From SHVO01 sp041906145 (lineage in GTDB: Bacteria > Pseudomonadota > Alphaproteobacteria > Rhodospirillales > Rhodospirillaceae): a stretch of DNA of 64,000 bases. The notes beneath the pieces were generated by a model. That model saw nothing but the letters and a program-made list of their open reading frames with translations. It searched no databases and had not been told where the DNA came from. The DNA lies in assembly GCA_041906145.1 (NCBI GenBank), contig JAYRJU010000003.1, forward strand, positions 248,001-312,000, read 5' to 3'. A program made the position numbers and the translations under genes. This document shows, piece by piece, positions 23,584 to 32,886 of this stretch; the stretch's first letter is position 1; each line of letters begins with the position of its first letter.

Positions 23584-24699
23584 GTGCCCCATTTGTTCGA
23601 CCCCTACGCCGTGCGCGGCGTGACGTTGCGCAACCGCATCGCTGTCTCGCCGATGTGTGAGTACAGCTCCGAGGACGGCTTCGCCAACGACTGGCATTTT
23701 GTCCACCTTGGCAGCCGCGCCGTGGGCGGCGCCGGTCTTGTGCTCACCGAAGCCGCCGCCGTCATGCCCAATGGCCGCATCTCGCCGCAGGATCTCGGCG
23801 TGTGGAGCGAAAAGCATTTCGAGCCTTTGGCGCGCCTCAACCATTTCATGGCCGGGCAGGGCGCCGTTGCCGGCATTCAACTCGCGCACGCGGGACGCAA
23901 GGCCTCCACGTACCGCGGATTCCCCGGCGAGCCCTCCGGCGAAGTGAAACCGGAGAACGGCGGTTGGCAAGTCGTCGCGCCGTCCGCGCTTCAATTCTCG
24001 AAGACCTATCCGCAGCCGAAGGAGCTGACGCTCGCCGAGATTGCCGATGTCCGCGCGGCCTTCGTGACCGCCGCCGTGCGGTCTTATGAGGCGGGCTTCC
24101 GCGTGATCGAACTCCACGCGGCGCACGGCTATCTTTTTCACGAGTTCCTGTCCCCGCTGTCCAACACCCGGACCGACCAATACGGCGGCGGCTTCCAGAA
24201 CCGTATCCGCATCCTCACCGAAACCGCGGCCGAGGTGCGCGCGAAGCTGCCCGACAGCGCCGTGCTGTTCGTGCGTTTGTCCGCCACCGATTGGGTGCCG
24301 GGCGGCTGGGACGCCGATCAAACCGTGGAATTGGCCCGTAAACTGAAGACGCTCGGCGTCGATCTCATCGACGTTTCAAGCGGCGGCAATGTCGAGAAGG
24401 CCGAAATCCCGGTGGGCCCCGGCTATCAGACCCCGTTCGCCGAAAAGGTGCGCCGCGAAGGCGGCATCGCCACGTCGGCGGTGGGTTTGATCACCGATCC
24501 CGCGCAAGCCGACCATATTGTGCGCACCGGGCAGGCGGACCTTGTCATGCTCGCCCGAGAACTGTTGCGCGATCCCTACTGGCCGCTGCATGCGGCGGAA
24601 TCGCTCGGCCATCCGACCACATGGCCGGCGCAATACTTACGCGCCGCGCCGAAAGGTTCGACGGCGCGGGCCGCGTTGGAAAGTGCTGGCGTGAAGTAG
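23584..24699 (+). CDS. NADH:flavin oxidoreductase, old yellow enzyme family
   Basis: 371 residues from GTG 23584. FMN-binding and family motifs are IAVSPMCEYSSEDG (thermophilic-like OYE with the Cys near the flavin), IQLAHAGRKAST, ELHAAHGYLFHEFLSPLSNTRTDQYGG and, at the end, DLVMLARELLRDPYWPLHAA. The Cys in PMCEYS and the HAGRK motif place it in the YqjM/NamA/xenobiotic reductase group, which reduces activated C=C bonds and nitro compounds with NADPH. It is a TIM barrel in the cytosol. It meets the convergent mlaC gene one base apart. Confidence 0.92.
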   Translation: MPHLFDPYAVRGVTLRNRIAVSPMCEYSSEDGFANDWHFVHLGSRAVGGAGLVLTEAAAVMPNGRISPQDLGVWSEKHFEPLARLNHFMAGQGAVAGIQLAHAGRKASTYRGFPGEPSGEVKPENGGWQVVAPSALQFSKTYPQPKELTLAEIADVRAAFVTAAVRSYEAGFRVIELHAAHGYLFHEFLSPLSNTRTDQYGGGFQNRIRILTETAAEVRAKLPDSAVLFVRLSATDWVPGGWDADQTVELARKLKTLGVDLIDVSSGGNVEKAEIPVGPGYQTPFAEKVRREGGIATSAVGLITDPAQADHIVRTGQADLVMLARELLRDPYWPLHAAESLGHPTTWPAQYLRAAPKGSTARAALESAGVK

Positions 24700-24700
24700 C

Positions 24701-25318
24701 TTAGGCCGGTTGGGCGGCCTTAAGGTCGCCCACTTGCTTCTGGAGCTGTGACAGCAGCCCAGGGAAGCCGCCCTGCTGGGCAATGAGCGTGGTGTATTCC
24801 TGGCGGTAGGTGATCGCCATGCTGACGCCGGCGACGATCACGTCGACGATCTTCCATCCGTCCGGGCGTTTGCGCAGGCGCCAATCCACCGCGAAGTTTT
24901 CGCCCGCGTTGCCGACGATGGTGGATTTCACGATCGCGCCTTCATCGCCGTCCGGCGTGCTCGCGCCGACTTTGAGAGTCTGGCCGTTGTATTCGGAGAA
25001 ACGGCGCGACCACGTATAGACGATCACGTCCTCGAACAGCGGCTGGAAGGACGTGAGCTCTTCGGGCTTCATAGTGCGCGTATAACGCCCGAGCACGAAG
25101 CGGCCGATCGAGGGCAAGTCGAAATAGGTTGTGAACATCGAACGGAAGCGGGCCTGCTTCTCGGCATTGGCGATCTTCGCCGCCAGGATCTCGACGATGC
25201 CCTTCTGCGCAAACTCGGACACAAACGCGCCCGGCTCGCCGGCGGTCTGCGCGAAGCTCAGGCGCGGTGCGAGGATAAGCGCCGGAGTGACGGCGAGCAG
25301 GTGGCGGCGGGAAATCAT
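24701..25318 (-). CDS. mlaC: Periplasmic phospholipid-binding protein MlaC (Ttg2D family)
   Basis: 205 residues. The N-terminus SRRHLLAV followed by a hydrophobic stretch and PRLSFAQT looks like a twin-arginine signal, unusual but not unknown for this family. The Tol_Tol_Ttg2 fold is shown by RFRSMFTTYFDLPSIGRFVLGRY, VDWRLRKRPDGWKIVDVIVAGVS and the tail TYRQEYTTLIAQ. MlaC carries phospholipid between MlaA at the outer membrane and MlaFEDB in the inner membrane. It follows mlaA by 17 bases in the same transcript; the ABC transporter genes are not in the window. Confidence 0.9.
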   Translation of the reverse strand: MISRRHLLAVTPALILAPRLSFAQTAGEPGAFVSEFAQKGIVEILAAKIANAEKQARFRSMFTTYFDLPSIGRFVLGRYTRTMKPEELTSFQPLFEDVIVYTWSRRFSEYNGQTLKVGASTPDGDEGAIVKSTIVGNAGENFAVDWRLRKRPDGWKIVDVIVAGVSMAITYRQEYTTLIAQQGGFPGLLSQLQKQVGDLKAAQPA

Positions 25319-25335
25319 GGCGGCTCCGTTGTGAT

Positions 25336-26181
25336 CTAGTCCTCAGACGTAAGAGGCGTCTGCGGCATTTCCGAGGCGGCGTGCGCGGCCAAAGCAGGCG
25401 TCTGGAAAGTGCTTGAAAATTCGTCGAAATCTTCCATCGGCGGTGGTGCGCCGTTGCGGATTTCGCTCGCCCGGATTTGTCGATAGGCCGACCGTAGCGA
25501 GGCGTAATAATCGATCGACGAGGCGTTCAGCTCGTCGGTGGCGAACATGGTCTCGTCTTTGAGATTGATATACGTACCGCCCAGGACGGCCCATTGGATC
25601 CAGGTTTCCGCGCCGTTTCCGCGGCTGTACCAGGCCAGCGGATCCACCAAGAAGGCGTCGACGCCATAGCCAGTGCCGTCGCGCAGGGTCGAAGGACCGA
25701 ACAGCGGGACGTAGATGAACGGGCCGTCGCCGACGCCCCACACGGCCAGCGTCTGGCCGAAGTCCTCGGAGTGATAGGGAAGGCCGATCTCCTCGCCGAC
25801 ATCGAACAGGCCGAGCACGCCAATGAAGGTATTCACGAAAAAGCGCGAAAGGGTGATACCGGCGCGGTTGGGATGAGCCTGCAGTACATCGTGCACGAGC
25901 GTGATGGGCGAGCGCAGATTGCGCAGGAAGTTGCCGATGCTCTGACGGCCGCCGTCGGGAATGACGACCTGATAGGTTTTCACCACCGGTCGCACGAGGG
26001 CCTTATCCAGCGCCTGATCGGTCCGGAACATCGCGCGGTTAAACGGCTCTAGCGGGTCGTTGGCTTCTTCGTAAGCGGCCACGGCCTCGGGGCTCGTCGC
26101 GGGCGGACGCGTCGCGCAGGCGCTGGCCGTGAGGCCCGCCATGACAATGATCGAAATGCGGAGAAGAGCGGAAAAGGACAT
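25336..26181 (-). CDS. mlaA: Outer-membrane lipoprotein MlaA (VacJ)
   Basis: 281 residues. Signal peptide with lipobox GLTASAC (Cys22). The VacJ domain starts YEEANDPLEPFNRAMFRTDQ and has the family markers NFLRNLRSPITLVHDVLQ, RFFVNTFIGVLGLFDVGEEIGL and DFGQTLAVWGVGDGPFIYVPL. MlaA extracts misplaced phospholipids from the outer leaflet and hands them to MlaC, encoded next. A TATAAT on the minus strand at 26212-26207 lies about 26 bases before the ATG and may be its -10 box; no matching -35 is seen. The C-terminal 40 residues are acidic and probably flexible. Confidence 0.93.
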   Translation of the reverse strand: MSFSALLRISIIVMAGLTASACATRPPATSPEAVAAYEEANDPLEPFNRAMFRTDQALDKALVRPVVKTYQVVIPDGGRQSIGNFLRNLRSPITLVHDVLQAHPNRAGITLSRFFVNTFIGVLGLFDVGEEIGLPYHSEDFGQTLAVWGVGDGPFIYVPLFGPSTLRDGTGYGVDAFLVDPLAWYSRGNGAETWIQWAVLGGTYINLKDETMFATDELNASSIDYYASLRSAYRQIRASEIRNGAPPPMEDFDEFSSTFQTPALAAHAASEMPQTPLTSED

Positions 26182-26373
26182 GCAATAGGGTCTATTTTCT
26201 ATCGTAATTATATCGACTTAGCCCCCACCGGCGTGAAAGACGGGTATCATACCGATTTCAAGAAGGATATATGTATTTCGGCATGGCGGGCCGCAGGATT
26301 TTGAGGCCCCGGCCCCCTCCGGGTGGGGTGCGCTTTCGCCCCGTTTTCCAGGTCTTTTTAGGATTCTCTGCCT

Positions 26374-27264
26374 GTGGCTGCCCTCCTTGATCTCAGCGTC
26401 ACTGAACGTACCGCCGCGCCGCCCAACATCCGGGTGTCGTTCGAGTTCTTTCCGCCGAAGACCGAGAAGATGCATGAGCAGCTTTGGCAGGCGGTCGAAC
26501 GTTTAGCCCCGCTTAAACCGAGGTTTGTTTCGGTGACTTACGGCGCCGGCGGTTCGACCCGCGAACGCACCCACGACACCGTGGTGCGCATCCAAAAGGA
26601 AAAGAACCTGGCCGCGGCGGCCCACCTGACTTGCGTGGGCGCGACCCGCGAGGAAATCGACGAGGTCGCCCGCACCTATTGGGACGCCGGTATTCGCCAC
26701 ATCGTCGCTTTACGTGGCGATCCGCCCGAAGGCGAGACGCGCTATACGCCGCATCCAGGCGGCTACGCGTTCGCGGCCGATCTCGTGGCCGGCCTGAAGC
26801 GTGTCGCCGATTTCGAGATCAGCGTGGCCGCTTATCCGGAGATCCATCCCGAAGCGCAAAGCGCCGACGCCGATCTCGATAATCTCAAGCGGAAACTGGA
26901 CGCCGGCGCGACGCGCGCGATTACCAACTTCTTCTTCGATCCCGCGGTTTTTTGCCGCTTCCGCGACCGCGCCGCCAAGGCCGGTATCAAGGCAGATATC
27001 ATTCCGGGGCTGATACCGGTCACCAACTACACGCAAACCCACAAGATGTCGGCGCGCTGCGGCGCGAGCGTGCCTGAGTGGTTGCGTGATGTGTTTTCCG
27101 GCCTAGATGAGGACGCGGAAACCCGCCGCCTTGTGTCCGCGACGGTGGTCGCCGAACAGGTGCGCTCGCTCGTACGCGAAGGTGTCAGGGATTTCCACTT
27201 CTACACCCTCAACCGCGCCGAGCTGACCTACACGATCTGCCACATCCTAGGCGTCAGACCGTAA
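26374..27264 (+). CDS. metF: Methylenetetrahydrofolate reductase
   Basis: 296 residues from GTG 26374, with AGGA a little upstream. SFEFFPPKTEKM holds the catalytic Glu, FVSVTYGAGGSTRERT and VAHLTCVGATREEID contact FAD, and ALRGDPP and SVAAYPEIHPEA are diagnostic. It reduces 5,10-methylene-THF to 5-methyl-THF for methionine synthesis, in the cytosol. The 192-base upstream gap contains a GC-rich inverted repeat (CCCGG/CCGGG near 26310-26326) but I see no SAM-I, SAM-II or SAH riboswitch core there. Confidence 0.94.
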   Translation: MAALLDLSVTERTAAPPNIRVSFEFFPPKTEKMHEQLWQAVERLAPLKPRFVSVTYGAGGSTRERTHDTVVRIQKEKNLAAAAHLTCVGATREEIDEVARTYWDAGIRHIVALRGDPPEGETRYTPHPGGYAFAADLVAGLKRVADFEISVAAYPEIHPEAQSADADLDNLKRKLDAGATRAITNFFFDPAVFCRFRDRAAKAGIKADIIPGLIPVTNYTQTHKMSARCGASVPEWLRDVFSGLDEDAETRRLVSATVVAEQVRSLVREGVRDFHFYTLNRAELTYTICHILGVRP

Positions 27265-27320
27265 ACTTATATTGTCGTCCTTGGCCCTAGGCCGCGAGGA
27301 TGACCTAGAACAAGAAATAA

Positions 27321-29654
27321 ATGTCCGACCCCTTCGAACTCTCCGACGATCCGCCCTTTGAACCGCTCGCGCCCAAGCCGGCGACGTCGCCCACATCCGC
27401 GCCGGTTCCGATCGCGCCGCCGGTGTGGGTCGAAAAACTGAACCCGGAGCAGCGCCAGGCGGTCGAGACGACCGAAGGCCCCGTGCTCGTGCTTTCCGGC
27501 GCCGGCACCGGCAAGACCCGCGTGCTGACCACGCGTGTCGGCTGGATCCTTTTACAGCGCCGCGCTCGGCCGTGGCAGGTGCTGGCCGTCACCTTCACCA
27601 ACCGCGCCGCCCGCGAAATGCGCGATCGCGTGACGCAGCTGATCGGACCGTCGGCGGAGGCGGTCTGGCTCGGCACCTTCCACGCCTTGAGCGTACGCAT
27701 CTTGCGCCGTAATGCCGAACTCGTCGGATTGAAGTCGAATTTCACCATCCTCGATTCCGATGATCAGATCCGGCTCCTGAAACAAATCATGGAAGCCGAG
27801 AGTATCGATTCCAAGAAATGGCCGGCCCAAGGTTTGATGGGCGTAATCCAGCGCTGGAAGGACCGCGGGCTCACGCCGGACAAGGTCGGCGGCGAGGGCG
27901 GTTCGGATTACGCCAATGGCCGCGCCGTCGCGATGTATCGGGCCTATCAGGACCGCCTGAAGACTTTGAACGCCGCCGACTTCGGCGATCTTCTGCTGCA
28001 CTGCCTGACCTTGTTTCAGACTCGCCCCGACATCCTCGCGGAGTACCAGGAGCAGTTCCATTACGTGCTGGTGGACGAGTATCAGGACACCAACGTCGCG
28101 CAGTATCTGTGGCTGCGCCTTCTTACGCAGAAACACCGCAACCTCTGCTGCGTCGGGGACGACGACCAGTCGATCTATTCCTGGCGCGGCGCCGAAGTGG
28201 GCAACATCTTACGTTTCGAGAAGGACTTCCCGGACGCGAAGGTGATCCGCCTCGAGCGCAACTATCGCTCGACGCCGACCATCCTGGCGGCGGCCTCGCA
28301 TCTCATCGCCCACAACGAGGGCCGCCTCGGCAAAACCCTACGCACCGGCCTCGACGACATCGAACAAGGCGCGCCGATCAAGGTGCGCGGTGTGTGGGAC
28401 GGTGCCGAAGAAGCGCGCTGGCTGGTGGGTGAAATCGAAGCGCTGCAACGCGCCGGCCATCCGCTCGATCAGATCGCGATCCTCGTGCGCGCCGGCTTCC
28501 AGATGCTGGAATTTGAAGAGCGCCTTATCACCACGGGAGTTCCCTACCGTGTCGTCGGCGGTCCGCGTTTCTACGAGCGTCTCGAAATCCGCGATGCCGT
28601 GGCCTACCTGCGCCTCATCCAGCAGCCCGATGATGATCTTGCGTTCGAGCGCATCATCAACAAACCAAAGCGCGGCCTCGGCGACACGACCATTCAAAAA
28701 ATCCACATCCTCGCCCGCGCGCAGGGTGTTTCGCTCATGGAGGCGAGCCTGCGCATGGGCGAGACGGACGAGCTGCGTCCACAAGCCCGCACCGCGCTCG
28801 CCGGCTTCGCCCGCGACATGGAACGCTGGCGCTCCTTGCGCGAAACCGTGCCGCCGGCGGAGATCGCCGCGCAGGTGCTCGAGGAGTCTGGATACATCGA
28901 GATGTGGCAGAAGGATAAATCGCCCGAAGCGCCGGGCCGCCTCGACAACTTGAAGGAATTCGTCTCCGGTCTCGACGAGTGGGAAAATCTCGGCGGCTTC
29001 CTCGATCACGTCAGTCTGGTCATGGAAAACGACGCCAATGCCGGCGAGACCGGCGTCACCCTCATGACCCTGCACAGCGCCAAGGGCCTCGAGTTCGACA
29101 CGGTATTCATGCCCGGGTGGGAGGAAGACATCTTCCCGAACCGCCGCGCGCTCGATGAAAGCGGCGAGAAGGCGCTCGAGGAAGAACGCCGCCTCGCCTA
29201 CGTCGGCATCACGCGCGCGCGCCGCCGGGCCTTCATTTCCTTCGCCGCCAACCGTCGTGTTTATAATCAGTGGCAGTCGAGCATCCCCTCGCGCTTTGTC
29301 GACGAACTGCCGAAAGAGAATATCGAGCAGGATGCTGATCAAGGTCTGTACGGCCACCGTGCCGGTGCCGGTGGCGGCGGGGGCTGGTCGGGCTTCAGCG
29401 ATTCCGCTTCCGCCCGAAGCGGCGCCGGCGTCCGCCGGCGCTTGGGCGGCGACTATGGGGAGTTCGGCAAGACTGGCTCGTGGGAAGTCCAGGAGCGCGT
29501 CAGCGCGAATGAATTCCGCATCGGCGACCGCGTCTTCCATCAGAAATTCGGTTACGGCATCGTCGAAGCGATCGACGACAGCAAACTGGAGATAGCCTTC
29601 GATAAAGCGGGCCGCAAGAAAGTGCTCGATAGCTTTGTGGAACCTTCGAAATGA
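27321..29654 (+). CDS. uvrD: ATP-dependent DNA helicase UvrD/PcrA (superfamily 1A)
   Basis: 777 residues. After a Pro-rich leader of about 35 residues come the SF1 motifs in order: Q-motif NPEQRQAV, Walker A GAGTGKT (60-66), Ia TFTNRAAREM, Walker B VDEYQDTN, III DDQSIYSWRGAE, IV RLERNYRST, V TLHSAKGLEFDTVF, VI AYVGITRARRR. The C-terminal FRIGDRVFHQKFGYGIVEAI is the Tudor-like domain of PcrA/UvrD that contacts RNA polymerase. It unwinds DNA 3'-5' in nucleotide-excision and mismatch repair. The TGA overlaps the ATG of prmA by four bases, so the two are translationally coupled. Confidence 0.96.
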   Translation: MSDPFELSDDPPFEPLAPKPATSPTSAPVPIAPPVWVEKLNPEQRQAVETTEGPVLVLSGAGTGKTRVLTTRVGWILLQRRARPWQVLAVTFTNRAAREMRDRVTQLIGPSAEAVWLGTFHALSVRILRRNAELVGLKSNFTILDSDDQIRLLKQIMEAESIDSKKWPAQGLMGVIQRWKDRGLTPDKVGGEGGSDYANGRAVAMYRAYQDRLKTLNAADFGDLLLHCLTLFQTRPDILAEYQEQFHYVLVDEYQDTNVAQYLWLRLLTQKHRNLCCVGDDDQSIYSWRGAEVGNILRFEKDFPDAKVIRLERNYRSTPTILAAASHLIAHNEGRLGKTLRTGLDDIEQGAPIKVRGVWDGAEEARWLVGEIEALQRAGHPLDQIAILVRAGFQMLEFEERLITTGVPYRVVGGPRFYERLEIRDAVAYLRLIQQPDDDLAFERIINKPKRGLGDTTIQKIHILARAQGVSLMEASLRMGETDELRPQARTALAGFARDMERWRSLRETVPPAEIAAQVLEESGYIEMWQKDKSPEAPGRLDNLKEFVSGLDEWENLGGFLDHVSLVMENDANAGETGVTLMTLHSAKGLEFDTVFMPGWEEDIFPNRRALDESGEKALEEERRLAYVGITRARRRAFISFAANRRVYNQWQSSIPSRFVDELPKENIEQDADQGLYGHRAGAGGGGGWSGFSDSASARSGAGVRRRLGGDYGEFGKTGSWEVQERVSANEFRIGDRVFHQKFGYGIVEAIDDSKLEIAFDKAGRKKVLDSFVEPSK

Positions 29655-30535
29655 CCGATATCGGCTCCGCCTGGAGCGCCAAAGTCACAGTTAAAACCGA
29701 GCATGCCGATGCGTTCGAGCAAGCGTTCTCCGGTCTGGCCGGCGTTGTCTCGATGTATGAAGCCAACCCTGACGGTTTCACGTGGACCGTAGAAGGCATA
29801 TTTGATCAATCGCCGCCGCGCGCGGAGTTAGCCGAACGCATCGCCCTCGCGGCCTCCAGCCTTGGTGTTGCCGAGCCTGAACTAGAAATAGCCAAGATCC
29901 CGGTGAAGGATTGGCTCACCGAAAGCGCGATGGCATTCCCGCCTTTGCGCGCCGGGCGCTTTTACATTCACGGCGATCATATCCAGGGCCCGTTCCCGCC
30001 TGGCGCCATCCGCATCCTCGTGAACGCCGCCACGGCCTTCGGATCCGGTCATCATGCCAGCACGATGGGCTGCCTTCTCGCGCTCGATGATCTCAGTCAT
30101 CGCCGTAAGACCATCCGCCGCGCGCTCGACATGGGGGCAGGGACGGCCATCCTGGCTATCGGCATGGCCAAAGCCTGGCGGGCCCCCGTGGTCGCCGCGG
30201 ACATTGATCCCGTTTCGGTGAAGGTGAGCCGTTATAACGCAGCCCGCAACGGAGTCACGCCGTTGATCCACGCCGTTCTCAGCGAGGGCTGCGGCCAGCG
30301 CGACGTCACGCGCAGCGGCCCTTACGATGTCATTACCGCCAACATTCTCGCGCGTCCTCTCGCGGCGATGTCCGCCGATCTCGCCGAACTTCTGGCGCCC
30401 GGCGGCACACTGATCCTCGCGGGTTTCCTGCGCCATCACGAACAGATGGTGCTCACGCCGTACCGCATGCACGGCCTGCGCCTTGTAAAACGCTATCGCC
30501 TCGCGCCCTGGACCACGCTAGTTCTTCAGAAGTAG
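29651..30535 (+). CDS. prmA: Ribosomal protein L11 methyltransferase-like enzyme
   Basis: 294 residues. The SAM-binding half has NAATAFGSGHHASTMGCL, a PrmA hallmark, then LDMGAGTAILAIGMAKAW and DVITANILARPLAAM, the N-I-L-A-x-P motif IV of amino-group methyltransferases. The N-terminal 100 residues form the substrate-recognition ferredoxin-like domain, though here divergent (VVSMYEANPDGFTWTVEGIF). It trimethylates lysines of L11. Coupled behind uvrD by an ATGA overlap. A strong hairpin follows the stop. Confidence 0.92.
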   Translation: MTDIGSAWSAKVTVKTEHADAFEQAFSGLAGVVSMYEANPDGFTWTVEGIFDQSPPRAELAERIALAASSLGVAEPELEIAKIPVKDWLTESAMAFPPLRAGRFYIHGDHIQGPFPPGAIRILVNAATAFGSGHHASTMGCLLALDDLSHRRKTIRRALDMGAGTAILAIGMAKAWRAPVVAADIDPVSVKVSRYNAARNGVTPLIHAVLSEGCGQRDVTRSGPYDVITANILARPLAAMSADLAELLAPGGTLILAGFLRHHEQMVLTPYRMHGLRLVKRYRLAPWTTLVLQK

Positions 30536-30546
30536 CGCATAACACA

Positions 30547-30598
30547 GCGGGACGCCCGCGAAGGACGTCCCGCCCCAACCTCCATCTTGTTTCCCTTT
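30547..30598 (+). terminator. Rho-independent terminator after uvrD-prmA
   Basis: GCGGGACG (30547-30554) pairs with CGTCCCGC (30566-30573) around an 11-base loop, followed by a T-rich run (CTTGTTTCCCTTTTA, 30585-30599). It lies 12 bases after prmA and probably also separates the convergent RcnB-like gene. Confidence 0.65.
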
Positions 30599-31029
30599 TA
30601 GCGACGGCAGCGAAGAGAGTTCGCGAGGCGCCACGTCGGCTTGTCGTCGACCCGGCCGCGGCCGGCCATATGCGCCTCTTCAATCCGTCCATTTCGCACC
30701 GACGCAAGAATGAAGGTGTCGCACACACGGACCCATTCCTGACCTGGGCCCGGCTTCTTCAATCCGCGTTCTCGCCAGCCATTGAAAACGTATCGGCCCC
30801 GCATGAATTCACGCGGGAGGAAATCATCATTGCGCCGCTCATAACGGCCGTCATATCGCCGGTGAGAGCGATCGTCATAACGGCTGTCGTCATTACGGTC
30901 ATAGCGGTCGGAGCGCTCATAGCGGTCGTCGCGATCCCCACGATAGTCTTGTGCGCTCGCGCCCGTGCCGGCGCACAGCACTGCAGCCATCAGGCCTAGG
31001 GCAATTTTCTTCAGGGCGATGTTTGTCAT
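30598..31029 (-). CDS. RcnB-like periplasmic protein with Arg/Asp/Tyr repeats
   Basis: I choose ATG 31029 (143 residues) because GGAG lies eight bases before it and the product opens with a signal peptide ending TGASA before QDYRG; a longer frame to 31056 adds nine residues before the signal. Residues about 26-65 are almost only Arg, Asp, Tyr and Ser in imperfect D-R-Y-D/E-R repeats. The C-terminal domain (RGRYVFNGWRERGLKKPGPG, EWVRVCDTFILASVRNGRI) matches the RcnB fold, named for a nickel/cobalt homeostasis protein, though most alphaproteobacterial members have no known metal role. Three Cys in the mature part are unusual for the family. Confidence 0.8.
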   Translation of the reverse strand: MTNIALKKIALGLMAAVLCAGTGASAQDYRGDRDDRYERSDRYDRNDDSRYDDRSHRRYDGRYERRNDDFLPREFMRGRYVFNGWRERGLKKPGPGQEWVRVCDTFILASVRNGRIEEAHMAGRGRVDDKPTWRLANSLRCRR

Positions 31030-31146
31030 GGTCGGACTCCTCTTCCATCCGACCAATAGATACGCTTCGCCCGTGGCGGATTTTTACGCGCCGCGTGGTG
31101 ATTTTATGTCCGGGTTGTGCGCGCAGATCGCTCCGCACGCATCGAT

Positions 31147-32586
31147 CTAGGGGACGATCAAAACCACGTCGCGGTCTTCGCGCTTCACGCGCACCACTGA
31201 CTGGCTCTTCACGCTCTTCAGCGCCGTTTCCAGATCCGACACCGACTTGATCTGCGTACGATTGACGGCGGTGACGATATCATCCGGCTGCAGGCCCATA
31301 ACCGCGGCGGGCGAATTCTCTTCCACCTCGGCTACGCGCACGCCGCCGGGGGTGTTCTCGAAAACGGCGCCCATGATGCGGCTCGGCGCCGCCCGTTGCG
31401 GGGCCGGAGCGGCTGCAGCGACGGCCTGCGTCGGGTCGAGCTTGGCCGTGGTCACATCCACTTCGCGCTGTTCACCATCACGGATGATCGACAGCTTCAA
31501 TTTTGTATCCGGCGGCATCATGCCGACGCGGTTGCGCAGGCTGGCCGAGCCTTCGATGTCGGCGCCGTTCATAGCCACGACCACGTCGCCCGCTTTGAGG
31601 CCGGCCTTGTCGGCCGGTGAATCGGCTTCGACGCGGCTGACAAGCGCGCCCTGATTGATGGAGAGCCCCAAGTTTTGCGCGAGGTCCGGCGTGACGTCCT
31701 GGATCGCGACCCCAATGCGGCCTCGGCTCACTTCGCCCGATTGGATCAGCTGAGTCATGACATTGGTGACGATGCTGGCCGGCACGGCGAAGCCGATGCC
31801 GACATTGCCGCCGCTTTGGCTGAGGATGACGGTGGGGATACCGATGAGTTCACCCTTAAGGTTCACCAAGGCGCCGCCCGAGTTGCCGGGGTTGATCGCC
31901 GCGTCCGTCTGAATGAAGTCTTCGAAACCCTGATCGATGAAACCCGAGCGCCCCAGCGCCGACACGATGCCGGCGGTGACGGTTTGGCCGAGAGCAAAAG
32001 GATTGCCCACCGCGAGGACATAGTCGCCGACCCGCATATTGGCCATATCACCAATGGGGAGCGCCGTCAGATCCGGCGCGTCGATCTTCAGGAGCGCGAG
32101 GTCAGTCGCCTGGTCCTTACCTATCACTTTCGCGGTGATGGTGCGGCGGTCCTTGAGGGTGACGGCGATATCATCTGCTTTGTCGACCACATGGAAGTTG
32201 GTGATGACGTAGCCTTCCTTGGCGTCCACGATGACGCCGGAGCCGGCGCCGGTGCGCCGCTCGCGGCGCTCCTGCTGCTGCTGCCGGTCGGGCACGCCGA
32301 AGAAGCGGCGGAAGCGCGGGTCCTGTAATAGGGGCGACAGTTCGGATTCTTCCTGCTGCTCCCGTACCTGGATGCTGACGACGGCGGGCGTCACCCGCTC
32401 GAGGACGTCGGCGATACCGGTATAAGGCGTGGCTGCGCCGTCACCCGGGGTGAAGGCAGCCTGGCTTGAGGATGAGGACGCCGTCTGGCCCGGGAGGGAA
32501 ATGCCTTTATCCCGGACAACGTAGTACCCGCCGCCAATGGCGGCCAAGGCAAGGACAGTCACGACAACGAAACGCGCGCGCGGCAT
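31147..32586 (-). CDS. degQ: Do/DegP-DegQ family serine endoprotease
   Basis: 479 residues. An N-terminal hydrophobic segment (7-24) serves as signal or anchor. The trypsin-like triad is His132 (ITNFHVVDKADD), Asp162 (ATDLALLKID) and Ser236 (NPGNSGGALV). PDZ1 follows (about 265-360, RIGVAIQDVTPDLAQNLGL, ADSPADKAGLKAGDVV) and PDZ2 (about 395-475, GGVRVAEVEENSPAAVMGL, QPDDIVTAVN). A Gln/Glu/Arg-rich loop (QQQQERRERR, about 102-111) corresponds to the LA/Q-linker. It degrades or chaperones misfolded envelope proteins in the periplasm. DegP and DegQ cannot be told apart with certainty here. Confidence 0.94.
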   Translation of the reverse strand: MPRARFVVVTVLALAAIGGGYYVVRDKGISLPGQTASSSSSQAAFTPGDGAATPYTGIADVLERVTPAVVSIQVREQQEESELSPLLQDPRFRRFFGVPDRQQQQERRERRTGAGSGVIVDAKEGYVITNFHVVDKADDIAVTLKDRRTITAKVIGKDQATDLALLKIDAPDLTALPIGDMANMRVGDYVLAVGNPFALGQTVTAGIVSALGRSGFIDQGFEDFIQTDAAINPGNSGGALVNLKGELIGIPTVILSQSGGNVGIGFAVPASIVTNVMTQLIQSGEVSRGRIGVAIQDVTPDLAQNLGLSINQGALVSRVEADSPADKAGLKAGDVVVAMNGADIEGSASLRNRVGMMPPDTKLKLSIIRDGEQREVDVTTAKLDPTQAVAAAAPAPQRAAPSRIMGAVFENTPGGVRVAEVEENSPAAVMGLQPDDIVTAVNRTQIKSVSDLETALKSVKSQSVVRVKREDRDVVLIVP

Positions 32587-32886
32587 TGGCTCTCCGGATC
32601 AACGAACGCCCAGACGCCTTAGATAGCATCTCCAAACTTGAAAGCTATACGGGAATCAAGGAGTTCGGCGGCTTCCGCGGCCCGTGAACGGGCTAAAATA
32701 GTTGTTAACCGGAACGCCGCTGCCCGTCGCCGCCAACCCGGGCGCGATAAGCAACATCTCGGTATACCCACCTCCGTCCGGGACAATTTGTTGATTGCTT
32801 CATGGAAGCGTCACGCCACCGTCATGGCCTCTGATCATGGTGTGGCGTTGATCGCGCCACCCCTAACGCCGTGGGTTTTCAGAGCA
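32587..32886. promoter_or_regulatory. Divergent intergenic region between degQ and btaA
   Basis: About 300 bases separate the degQ start from the preferred btaA start. The plus strand is open in the btaA frame back to TTG 32638 and ATG 32824, so the coding sequence could begin earlier. The stretch has no repeat or recognisable RNA; it presumably carries both promoters, but I cannot point to convincing -35/-10 pairs. Confidence 0.4.

Noticed and set aside
26182..26373. A SAM- or SAH-responsive riboswitch upstream of metF
   Set aside because: The gap has a GC-rich inverted repeat but none of the conserved cores of the known SAM/SAH classes.
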